A stretch of DNA of 32,093 nt from Schoenoplectus triqueter (Eukaryota > Streptophyta > Magnoliopsida > Poales > Cyperaceae), in NCBI GenBank assembly GCA_964058805.1, contig CAXKVV010001075.1, forward strand, positions 1-32,093, written 5' to 3'. This document shows positions 22,597-32,093 of this stretch, piece by piece (position 1 is the stretch's first letter; every line of letters starts with the position of its first letter). Made by a program: the position numbers and the translations under genes. The notes beneath the pieces are model-generated. The model saw only the letters and a list, made by a program, of their open reading frames with translations. It searched no databases and was not told where the DNA came from.

Positions 22597-24323
22597 TATT
22601 AATCCCTGCAGTAGCTTTTGTAGGTGAATCTTGAGTAGGAAGATTTGCAAATAGGAGTTAGCCTTTATGCCAGTACCTGCTGGATCTTTGGAAGTGTGGA
22701 GAAGTTGATTCTTGCCACTGGATTACCTTAAAAATATCCTATCTCAGCTAATAGTTTCTTTTTCAGTCTAAGTGATTTTCTGCAACTTTTCTCAAGGACT
22801 TCCGTGGTTTCTGCTATTTGCAAAGCTCACACATGGATGAATCAACCACTTAGGCCAATTATATTCTCCTAGGAAATTATCTCCCAATTGGTTCGTTTGG
22901 TTTCATGAAATCTAATCTGTGATCTTCGCTGTCCTCTTATTAACACAAGCAAAAACATACTTCTAGATATATTATTCAATTTTTTTTATGAGATTGTTAC
23001 TTGGCCATCTCAAAATGAGTATTTATAAAAATAATTATGCACTTATATTCAGTACTATTAACCATCTATGTTTCAATTAAACTTCAGATAATGTGAACTG
23101 CAAACAACGGAGAGGACGCCTTGAGGCAACTGGAAATTAGTATTCAAAGACCATAGGAATCTCCAATTCTTCAATTGTTTTGCACAGGCATTTTTAGTCT
23201 TATTACAAAAAAAAAAGAAGGAAATGACCATCTGTTTATATTGATGTGTAAATCAGAGCTTTCTATCAACGGAGAATGACTAAAAACAGACTAACAGTAA
23301 TACGTGTAACGAGTAGACTATTACATCTATTGTAATCTAAAAATTGTTCAAGTGATCGGCTGACAATAATAAGAGTATTTTGATCCATTCAGTATTATTG
23401 GGCTATTCTCTTCTCTGGAATAATAAGAGCATTTGATCCACAAATGTCATGGCAACGCTCAAATTCTACTCAGCTACTCTCCCGTTCCTCCATCCGTGAT
23501 CTAGCAACTGCTGCTCCTAAATAGCTTTGCCCTTAAGCGTCGGCGTTGCTCAATTGCCGCTTTAAGTTCCAACAGCAAAATACAATACAGAGAGCACAAA
23601 AAATGACACTAAAATACCCCAAAACGGCATAGCAAAATGCAACAAAGAGAGAACATTTTCTCAATTCTGCAGAAAACAATGATTGCAGAAGAAATAAATT
23701 TCGCATGAGGATTACAAAATTAACAAATTTCCAAAAAGAAGAAACATCAGCAGTTATTTTTAAAAGAAAAATGACATGCAGCCAGATTGCTCCGCCTTTG
23801 TTCAATTTGTGTTTATTGAAGTTGGGGTCTAATATTCAGGTCATTTTATCTCAGGTCAGGTGAATTTTGCATCTCAGAATCAATTTAGGTGTGTTCAATT
23901 CAAGTCCCAGGTCCTTTTCAGATCATCCATGTTACACCTCTCTCAGGTTGGCTTTATGGATCGTCCGAGTTTCAATACCAATCAGGTCAGATTGGGTCTA
24001 GGTATTGTTTTTCAACTAAATGTTATGGTGTTGCATATGGTGCTCTCGATTAACATCTAGTTTATGCTTCTTTTTAGTGTAAATCACTGGGGCCAAGTCT
24101 GCATCATCCAAGTGAAACCAACACAACCGAATTCTAGTGATGGTTATATACCGCATCACACGGATTGTTGTACATGCACTGTTCTCTTGTGTTGTTGCAT
24201 TAGGCATCCATATTCACCACTTGGATGGCCAAAGTAGCATTCTGTCTCCCTAACTTGTCAGGCACAGACTGTAGCCACATTAACACTTCATAATTCACAC
24301 AGCAACCATAACAGCAGCAAATA
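22597..24323. other. Intergenic region between two convergent genes
   Basis: The left part presumably holds the 3' UTR of the plus-strand gene, and the right edge that of the minus-strand gene. At 23820-24000 the motif CAGGT recurs many times (CTCAGGTCAGGTGAATTT, ATCAGGTCAGATTGGG), suggesting an old element. The 90-codon open frame at 23533-23805 (-) shows no recognisable domain. Confidence 0.4.
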
Positions 24324-26185
24324 TCAAAAACCATTACCATCCTTCCATGCGATGCTATTCTTGAAAGTACGTAAAGCAATTCGTCGGGCTTGAATTTGGC
24401 GAACAGACTCTGCAACCAAGACGCTGAACTTAGGCACCAGGTTGTTGCTAGCAGAAGGGTTCAGACCTGCTTTCTTCAGGGCTTGTGCAATGCCCTTTTG
24501 AGACCTCTGCAAATGCACTTGGCAAAGAGATGGATTGGAAACTCTTAAAATTGGCTTCCCACAAGTTATCTGTCCTGTTTGTTGGGTGCTGTGAAAAGTG
24601 AAAACACAAATAACGGATAAGATTTCGCATTTTATTACAAATAATAGGTGGAAGTAAAAGTTTGTGCAAATAAACATTCCCCAGATAAGCAAGACCAAAA
24701 TTTAATTAGCAACCAGACAGTTGTAGAAAGATTCCTGTTGTGCAGTGACTATTATTCAAATATAATAAAGCAATAATTATCAAGATTTAAGGTACAAAAG
24801 GACCAACAGGCACCATATGCCAATGCAGTTGTGGAATTGCACCGAATGATACAATTGCCGCTGAAAACAACAAAACTCACAAAGAAGTGTCCCATACAAC
24901 AACCTGCGGCCCTACCGAAAAAGTTGCCAAGATTGGACCTTTTTGTGGTTTCAACACTGTACTGAAAAATAATGAGCCAGCACATATAAAGTTACAATTC
25001 CACCAGAATTTGTCAAATACAACGACCTAAAAACCTGTTGCAAACACTGCCAAGTGCAGATAATTAGAGCATTGCCACATATCATAGAAACACTGGTTCT
25101 GATCCAAGATAGGCTGAGGTCGGTGTATGCCTGAATGCATACAGACCTGATTGAAGGATAAAGATAAAGAAGTAATATTCGCACTGCATACAGTTTTACC
25201 AATGTATCTAACAATACAGCACCAACTGGATATGTCCTGACCACCAACCAAGATTTGCCTAACCAAGATTTGCCTAATCTTTAAGTGACGTGAAACTTAA
25301 CCCAGCTGGAAATGTGGGCCCACCACTTACCCGAAAGATATAGTGCAAGGAAAAATAGATGACCAACAATGGTTTCTTTAAAAATCCTAAAGAAGATTTC
25401 AATTTATAGGAATGGCTTTCTCATTGAAAACTTCAGAAAAAAAAATTATTAACATAAGTACACCAATAAAACCTTTCATATAAAAGTAATCGTATGCCTA
25501 ATTGGTGGAAACAAACGTGAATTTTCTACAATACACAAACGCATTTTTTTTCTAAAGTCAGCTGGCATCAACACAATGAAGCTTTCGAAAATTAAATAAT
25601 AATCCTTTTGAAGTCATTAAGATTGTCAAATTGATGCAGCATCCAGAACAGAACTGTCAAATTAATATGCACATCGTTATATCATACTCGTAAACAAATA
25701 ATTAATCTAAGGAACAAGAAGTACCTTCGAATGACAAAGGTGCATGGCTTGTACAGAACTTGTTTCGGATCTGACAAAATGTGCGGGTGGCAAAACTTCG
25801 TCAGAGGCATGGCCTTCGCCTTACACCCGGCATAAGCGCACCTTTTTCTCTCCTCAGTCTCTAGACCTAAACCTAGATCTTCTTCTCCCTCCATTTTCCT
25901 ATCTTCTCCTTCTTCCTCTTCCAGCGGGCTCTTACCAAACTCCCAGACGTACTCTCTGTGCTTGATCCTCATCTCCTCCATTGACTCCCAGTAACATTTC
26001 TTGTACACCGCCACTAGCCTACGAAGCTGATTCCTCCGCCTTCGGAGCACTTCTTCCCGACTCAGCGCCGCCGCTGCACCAAGAACAGAGCTGCCTCCCC
26101 CCTCGACGGGAAGCTTATCCAGACTAGGGTTTTGCGGAGGCTGCGGGTCGGATGGAGGGGAAGAGCTCCCTTCTTCCCTCTCCAT
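24324..26185 (-). CDS. KANSL2/INO80D-like zinc-binding (C3Hc3H) domain protein, 241 aa, 2 exons
   Basis: Proteins with this double zinc-binding domain are subunits of chromatin complexes (INO80 subunit D; KANSL2 of the NSL acetyltransferase complex). The plant members are small and mostly annotated as INO80 subunit D-like, presumably nuclear. The exons are 26185-25725 and 24588-24324; the intron splits a Ser codon (phase 2, GT..AG). Residues 41-90 form a charged helical region (SREEVLRRRRNQLRRLVAVY, then YVWEFGKSP), followed by an acidic linker. The zinc ligands are complete: C116-x4-C121-x10-C132-x2-H135 and C148-x14-C163-x12-C176-x2-H179, with the intron between C148 and C163. The C-terminal part (AQALKKAGLNPSASNNLVPK, then SVRQIQARRIALRTFKN) is basic. 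The ATG at 26185 is preferred. The frame extends 15 codons upstream without another ATG. The complex membership is inferred. Confidence 0.9.
24589..25724 (-). other. Intron of the C3Hc3H gene
   Basis: This 1136-bp intron interrupts the zinc-binding domain between its two halves. It contains a perfect 15-bp tandem copy, AACCAAGATTTGCCT, at 25246-25260 and 25261-25275. No nested gene was seen; the open frames inside carry no recognisable domain. Confidence 0.6.
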
Positions 26186-26340
26186 TGCTCTCAACTTTCT
26201 CTCTTTCCTCTGAAAACAAAAGAATAGCAAGAAGGGACTCGTGCCTCTCCTTTACCGTGTTCAGCATCCAGATTTTCTGTTTCTCTCTCTATATATATTT
26301 ATCCTGTATCCGAAATTCCTCCAAATAGCCTCTGTCAATA
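26186..26340 (-). promoter_or_regulatory. 5' UTR and likely core promoter of the C3Hc3H gene
   Basis: On the minus strand the sequence just before the ATG is GA-rich. A TATA-like AAATATATATA lies about 105 bp upstream of the ATG (around 26290-26300). This placement leaves a short 5' UTR. Motif-based only. Confidence 0.35.
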
Positions 26341-28075
26341 TCTCGGGGAGAGAGTGGGTCCGATGGCCTTTGAACCCAATTCAGTCCGATAAACTGTCAT
26401 CTCCCTTCATCTTAAATGATGCACGATTATCAAAGCATATAAATAAAGTTTCATACAAATCACGATGAAATCGGATGATATTTATGGTCATTAAACGCTA
26501 CAGTTGGTTCAAAGTCCATCGTAACTCTCCCGACCCCATTATATATATATATTTCCTCCAAATATATCTAGTCTATTATTTTTTCTTGGTGATAGCAAAA
26601 ATAGAATATATATATCTATTCTATTTCTGACGTGTCCCTGTGAAAAATATATTGCATTACAAATGTCTACTGAGTTAATAATACAAGGAATCTAATCTAC
26701 TCAAAGATGAAAAATGTGATGTGAAGAATGGAAGCTGTGGACGGCTGAGATGGAGCAGGTGCGTCGAGTTGCCTCGGGAGGCGGTTGAAATAATTTAATC
26801 ACATGGACTCGGTCCATACACACCGATATTTGGTTTTTGCCTTTTGATTTGAATTGTGGGGACCCACGTGAGCGCGGTCAACTTGATTTCATATGGAAAA
26901 GAAATGTCGAGGAAAATGTTAAAATTTGCTGCTATATCCGGAGCCAGAACCGGAGCTGTCCGGTAATTGATTGCCCTTGCCCGTAATCGGTCCGGGTAAG
27001 ATACCCGGTCACGGCTTAATCACACGGTCATGTGAGTCGCTCTGTAAGGGTGCAAACGCGAATTTGTTGTCAGAAATAGAGAGACTTTGTTACGCGTCTT
27101 TTTTTAAGTGGCTTCAACGTTGTTTCATGTTTGATGTCGTGTAGCTTTTAATCCGTAATGTTGTCTTCTTCAAAGTAGGTGTCAGTGTAGCGGGTTGAAT
27201 GCGGATACTTTTACCCTCATGCCTTTGGCGCACGTGACCCGCTACGGGTTATGCTAATCATGAAAGGCCAATTCGTTCGCTCTATATTTTAGTCTTTCTC
27301 TCTGTATGTTTCACATCAGTTGTTTCATTTAAAATTAGTTCTGATTTTTTAGCCAAATTTTCAAAAATAAAAAATATTTATAAACCTGAATTTGAAGTTT
27401 TGAACCAGGGCCTTAGTTGTGCCTCAAAGATAAACTTTCTTTAATTTAAGTATTATTTGAAAGTTGATAAAAGGAGCAGTTATATACAGTAACATTGTAA
27501 AATTGTGTTTCATTAGCTCTTATATTTCAAATATATATGCAATACGTAATGCTCTAAAGTCAAATTTCAAAAATACAAAAATATGTTTTTATGACTTGCA
27601 AAAATATTAATAATCCAAACTATTTTTCCATCCTATTTACAAATCATTTATAAATATTGATGCGGCCTTTAAATTTCAATTATAGAAACGGGGAACCATT
27701 ATAAATCCATCGATCTTTCTTTTTACTTCAGAATTGTATATGTCAAATATTGGTTTGCAATTGACGTGCAATTAACAGTTCTAAGGATGTAAAGCTCAAA
27801 ATTGTAAATGTCCAACACATGATTGAAAATTTAAACAATTTTAAGAATAAAGATTACGAAACTAGTTGAGAGTGAATTACTAAAATTACTTGGGTGACAA
27901 TAAAAATTGTCAAAATTTAAAAAATAGCAAAATACCTGACAATTCCATGGAAGTCCTAACAACAAATTAAGTTCCAGTTCTGCGTTGTCATAAATTCTCT
28001 TGGCCAACAAAACCTGGAGCCTAATTATTTTATTTCGCTTTAACAATAAAGTCGGAGTACAATAGTCACCATTCA
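26341..28075. other. Intergenic region with a GC-richer block, no gene found
   Basis: About 26740-27260 has higher GC and contains two CACGTG G-box cores, near 26873 and 27231. It also has a small inverted repeat, GTAGCGGGT and ACCCGCTAC, at about 27187 and 27236. No long open frame or recognisable element goes with it. From 27300 the sequence is AT-rich. Confidence 0.4.
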
Positions 28076-28107
28076 CCCCCCCCCCCCCCCAAAAAAAAAA
28101 AAAAAAA
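28076..28107. repeat. C15-A17 homopolymer pair
   Basis: A run of 15 C is followed directly by a run of 17 A. Both lengths are unusual and prone to polymerase or assembly error. Confidence 0.85.
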
Positions 28108-28419
28108 CTATTTTTGCTAATGAATTTCTGAATAGATTCGAAATATGATCAACAATAAAGATAGTTACATAATATCAATAATAAGGTTCCTTTTGCCAAC
28201 GAGTAGATCAATGATGAGTTTATTGCTTTGGAGATCGATTTGCATGGACATAATAAAAGAGAAAAAATTCTCTTATATCCGTAGGAATTTCAGCAAATTT
28301 TGATAGCATCAAATAAAAAAAATTATTATGGGTTGAAGCCCTTTACACCAACGCAACCTAAAATACTGAAGCAATAAACATCTATTGTTGTACATCAAGA
28401 GATTATTAAGAAAAATAAA

Positions 28420-29010
28420 AAAAATGTTGAATAAAGAAAAGAAATGAAATGGTGGAAATCATGAGCTAGAAAACTGGTCATCAAGCCACAGAGAAGACCG
28501 TCTCTTTTGAACTCCTTAAACAAAGAAAACAACTTAAACACAAAAAGCACAAATTCAAAAACAGTGATTCCTCTCAATTATTTAACGGATCAAAGGTATA
28601 CAAAATCTAAACAAGATAATAAAGAATCTGAACAAAAAATATTAATAATATTATATTCAATAAAATCAATAATAAAAAAATAGTAAGTCGAAAAAAATAT
28701 TGCGAAAATATATTGATCTTACAAATATAAATATCACGCAAAAAGTTTCCATCATCACCACTTTCTTTTCCCATCCGCCAATATTTTTCCAAAGCTCTAA
28801 TGTTCTATTTTATGTTGAATTTGAAATAGAAGAATGTAATGAATAAAGGAAAGAAAGAGGTGATGGAAACTATCAGCATGAATGGTCTAGGAAACTAACA
28901 CAACAAATAAAAGAATATATTACCACAATTAGTTCCCATAGACCCTCATGCTGAAAATTTCCATCAATCCTCACTTTCTTTCCTTAACCACCAATATTGT
29001 TTACTCCAAA
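28420..29010. repeat. Four alternating inverted copies of a ~45-bp motif (two foldback pairs)
   Basis: The motif AAAGGAAAGAAAG..GATGGAAA occurs on the plus strand near 28428 and 28845 and on the minus strand near 28745-28785 and 28943-28986. The inner pair (28845-28884 with 28943-28986) shares CATGCTGA at its inner edge and would fold into a hairpin. The outer pair is more diverged. This may be a duplicated small foldback element; no target duplication was found. Confidence 0.55.
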
Positions 29011-29089
29011 TTATTTTTACTTTTGATGGGCTTTTTTGATAGGCTTTATATAGTTGAATGAATGAGTGGGTTTTGCAATACAACTTCAA

Positions 29090-29800
29090 ATTTGTCTATA
29101 GTTTTGTTACATTCAATGTACGATTTTATTAAATGACTAGAGAGTGTGTTTTTTTTTGTTAAATTCAATGTGCGGTTTTATTAAATGACTAGAGAATGGT
29201 GTTTGTTAAATTCAATGTGCAGTTCTATTAAGTAATTGGACAATTACAAATTTAGTAATGTATACTTTAAATCATATATTTTTTGCTGACAAACACTTAA
29301 TGGATAAAGATTAACCCCAAAAATATTCATTCAAAGGACGTTGTATTTTCATTACCACTTCATAATTTGTTATATTTAATGTGCGATTTTATTAAATAAC
29401 GGGACAAAAGTTTCACTAAATTCAATGTACGATTATATTAATGATTGGACGCTAATTTTACTAGTTAAGTAATTGGACAATTATAAATTTACTAACATAT
29501 ATTAAATCACATATTTTGTTGATATAAACTCAATGGATAAAGATTAACCTCATAAATATTTATTCAAACGACGTTGCATTTTCTTTACGATTTCGCAATT
29601 TGTTCATGGTTTTATTAAATTCAATGTACGATTTTATTAAATGACTAGACAAAGGTTTTGTTAAATTCAGTGTACAATGATTCTATGAATAATTGGACCG
29701 TTAAAATTTTATTAATTAAATATACATTGAATCACATATCTTTGCTGATTCAAAATTAATGGATAAAGATTAACCCCATAAATACTCATAAAAATAGTTT
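29090..29800. repeat. Tandem array, ~230-bp unit, three copies, with ~50-bp inner repeats
   Basis: The anchor TGGATAAAGATTAACC occurs at 29301, 29534 and 29760, giving periods of 233 and 226. Each unit also contains one to three copies of TTAAATTCAATGTACGATTT followed by TATTAAATGACTAGA, and then GTAATTGGACAATTA-type and AATCACATAT blocks. It is a nested array with no coding sequence. Copies are moderately diverged. Confidence 0.85.
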
Positions 29801-30170
29801 TCTTCCTTTTAAAAAAAAAGAAAACATGAAATTTACTTGAAGATATTCAGCTCTAGAAGCATAAAAAAATCTTTTCATATATGAATGAAGACCCATCAAG
29901 TGTGAATTATAAGGAGTACTAAAGTATTATCAGATAGATATAAAAAATCAAACAAAAATTATATTGCTTAATTCCTGAAATCATACTCATAATTATATTC
30001 ATTTTGCTGAAGAAATTGGGACACATATGTTATAGCTGTTAAAAATTCAAAATAACATTCACACTCGTTTTTGTATAGAACTAAAATGAATAATTGTGGA
30101 GTACATGTTCGGCGGGTATATATTTGGAAATTGGTACTGATGATAAATTATATTACTATAATATATATAG

Positions 30171-30576
30171 AGAGATATAGATTAGGGTGCTTCATGGAGT
30201 ATCAAATCTCTTATGGTTCACGTCCGTATTTCGAATTTAAAAGTTTAACTGACCGATACAAACAGTTAAACATGATCTTCATATTTAAATATCTTTTGAG
30301 ATCAAATTTTATATTTTTTGAATTATTTTTGCTATTTTTAGATGGGTACAAAATCACTAGTTTTGAATGGTGCAGAAATCAATAGATCAACAAACTTTGT
30401 ACTCATCTAAAAAATAGCAAAAAATTCAAAAAAAGTATAAAATTTGATGACAAAATATATTTTATTATGAAGATCATGTTCAACAGTTTGGATCGGCCAT
30501 TTGAACTTTTAAATTCGAGATACGGACGTGAAGTACAAGAGATTTGGTGTTTCATGGAGCACTCTAACCTATCTCC
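30171..30576. mobile_element. Foldback element with ~180-bp arms
   Basis: The left arm (30171-30353) and right arm (30395-30576) are inverted repeats at roughly 80% by eye, with a loop of about 41 bp. The ends read AGAGATATAGATTAGGGTGC and (inverse) GGAGATAGGTTAGAGTGCTC. Both flanks are TATATATA-rich, so a 9-bp target duplication is possible but cannot be told from the (TA)n background. The 104-codon open frame at 30071-30385 (+) runs across the left arm and is not a gene. Confidence 0.7.
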
Positions 30577-30671
30577 TATATATATATATATATATTAATA
30601 GTTAATACGTTTACAACAATGAAATAAAACCTTAGAATTATAAAGATCATGTTCTATATTTATTGTTTACA

Positions 30672-31024
30672 ACAATAATTGAATATATCTCTCTTCATCA
30701 TTTTTCCAATAGAGCGTGCATGCATGTTTAATTTGTGGCTTTTCCGAATTGGTCTTGCTCTACCAAGTTGAATTAAACTGATTAATCGAATTTGTTGTGG
30801 TGCCTGAACAATTCAGGCTCCAAAACCATCCATGTAAAAAATAATAATTATATATCTTCTAGATTTTACATGGATGATTTTGGAGCCTGAATTGGTGAGG
30901 CAGAACAACAACTTCGATTAATCAGTTTAATTCAACTTGGTACGGCAATACCAATTTGGAAAAACCACAAACTAAACATGCATAGGAAAAAAAAGGATGA
31001 ATAGAGAGATATATTGAATTATTG
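30672..31024. repeat. Long near-perfect inverted repeat with ~165-bp arms
   Basis: The left arm (30672-30836) and right arm (30863-31024) pair along their whole length with a loop of about 26 bp. Blocks such as TTGAATTAAACTGATTAATC, GCATGTTTARTTTGTGG and AATTCAGGCTCCAAAA match inversely. By eye identity is close to 90%, higher than in the neighbouring foldback. If transcribed it would make a long hairpin RNA. It may be a MITE or a young hairpin small-RNA locus. I recognise no known microRNA in it. Confidence 0.75.
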
Positions 31025-32093
31025 ATCGATGCACTCATGCCTGGGCATGTGAAAACAATTTTGAACTATATATTCATTGCGTCCCGCCTGAAAACATAAT
31101 TTTAAGTTCTTCTCAGATTAATTAACACTATGTCTAGTACTAAATTTATATTCTCCTAAACCCTCAGCTACCTAGCTTGTGTACTTGATGCCAGCTTCCA
31201 AAATATTATTTCGTTAATCGTTTTGTTTAATATTATTTCGTTAATCGTTTTGTTCTTGATGAGAAATCAGTTTCTTCATTTGTCATGAAACACACAAATA
31301 TAAAATTTCATGATATTTTACACTAAAATATGTTGAATGAAATAAAAAAATATTATTTCGTTTACTGTTTAATTTATTTTTAAGAAGAAAGAAATTTCAT
31401 TAACTATTTTATTTTTAAAAATAAAAAGAAAATTCATTTCATTTATCATGAAACAAATTGAAACATCACGAAACGGTATTCTACTGACGTGGCAAGTGAT
31501 GAGTTCAACAACAATTTATCATTCAAAAGCTGCTATAGAAAAATATGGAAGAGAAGCGGGAGAAAATAAAACGACAAACTGGAGCTGACAAATTCATGCT
31601 ATATTATTTTATGAGAGTAAAATGTGCTACATATCCTCCGTTAGACTTAGATCAGATACGTGTGCAACTCGGAAAAATAATGAAAAAAGAAGTTCACCAA
31701 TTAGTCACAAATTAGCTCTTGCCTGTGCTTAATCTTATAAATGCATAGGAGATATTATAATAGATAATTAGTAGAGACAATTAGCAAAATAAAAAAAGTT
31801 AGTGAGACAATTATCTATATGAACTCACCTCCTTATTGTAATTAAGGCATGATGAAGAAAAATAAAATAAAGATTTATTTACTAGTTATTTCCAGTTGTT
31901 ACCATTTTTTATCCCAATTACCCAAAATATCCATAATTATCCCAAAATTCTCGCAAAATCTCATTCCTACCTAACAAACTCCATTCAATTTCCTTAAATC
32001 ACACTAATTACACTTGGAAGTATGACAAATACCATTGATTCGCACTAAGGAGTGTGACATGGTCACATGGAGCCTAATTATTTTGGTTCGCTT
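31025..32093. other. AT-rich right end of the window, no gene found
   Basis: The only structure seen is a perfect ~26-bp tandem copy of AATATTATTTCGTTAATCGT plus TTTGTT at about 31202-31252. A third partial copy is near 31348. No exon, RNA gene or complete element is supported. Confidence 0.5.

Noticed and set aside
22585..22640. Further exon of the unknown-function gene via the donor GTAAGA at 22585
   Set aside because: The frame closes at TAA 22594-22596, and no downstream exon with a good acceptor and coding character was found.
23533..23805. 90-codon minus-strand frame as a separate small gene
   Set aside because: No domain, no splice or promoter context, and it lies in the convergent 3' region.
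26186..26230. 15-codon upstream extension of the C3Hc3H gene
   Set aside because: It starts at TTG, not ATG; the ATG at 26185 is the natural plant start.
30071..30385. 104-codon frame near the right end
   Set aside because: It runs through one arm of a foldback element and has no protein-like features.

Overview
This is nuclear DNA from a flowering plant, most likely a eudicot. It is AT-rich overall, the genes have GT..AG introns, the protein families are plant-type, and most of the space between genes is decayed transposable elements and tandem repeats. The sequence alone does not let me name the species. There are no rRNA or tRNA genes, CRISPR arrays or bacterial-style operons that I can see.

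Four multi-exon protein genes can be built with splice sites that keep the frame. (1) 187-1192 (+): a 128-residue Alba-family nucleic-acid-binding protein, 5 exons, behind a site II/telo-box promoter. (2) 11021-13903 (-): a 394-residue mitochondrial-carrier-family adenine nucleotide transporter of the Brittle1 (BT1) type, 4 exons. (3) 19575-22596 (+): a 411-residue protein of unknown function with an Arg/Ser-rich N-terminus and one strong membrane segment, 6 exons. (4) 24324-26185 (-): a 241-residue protein with a double C3H (KANSL2/INO80D-like) zinc-binding domain, 2 exons. Genes 3 and 4 converge. No functional link among the four is evident.

The space between genes is the most informative part. 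From 3361 to about 9194 lies a three-level nest: a low-copy TIR element with an ATT-rich core was split by an LTR-type element (3463-8274, 5-bp target duplication AATCC) that landed inside a 16-bp palindrome arm. A non-autonomous Mutator-like element (4050-5327, target duplication CAAGCTCAAG) then inserted into the LTR element. A second copy of the ATT-rich element lies in intron 1 of gene 3. Other mobile pieces are a non-autonomous hAT element (9314-10157), a shorter relative near 18.1 kb, a Tourist-like MITE just upstream of gene 3 (18878-19292), and two long foldback elements side by side (30171-30576 and 30672-31024).

Tandem arrays occur at 1604-2970 (about 699-bp units, each containing two sub-repeats of about 245 bp), 3153-3239, 14459-14812 (106-bp units) and 29090-29800 (about 230-bp units). 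From 26.2 kb to the right end I find no gene. I found no clear sign of a new enzymatic system. The strongest non-routine signals are the datable TE nest and the two adjacent foldbacks, which could be small-RNA sources.
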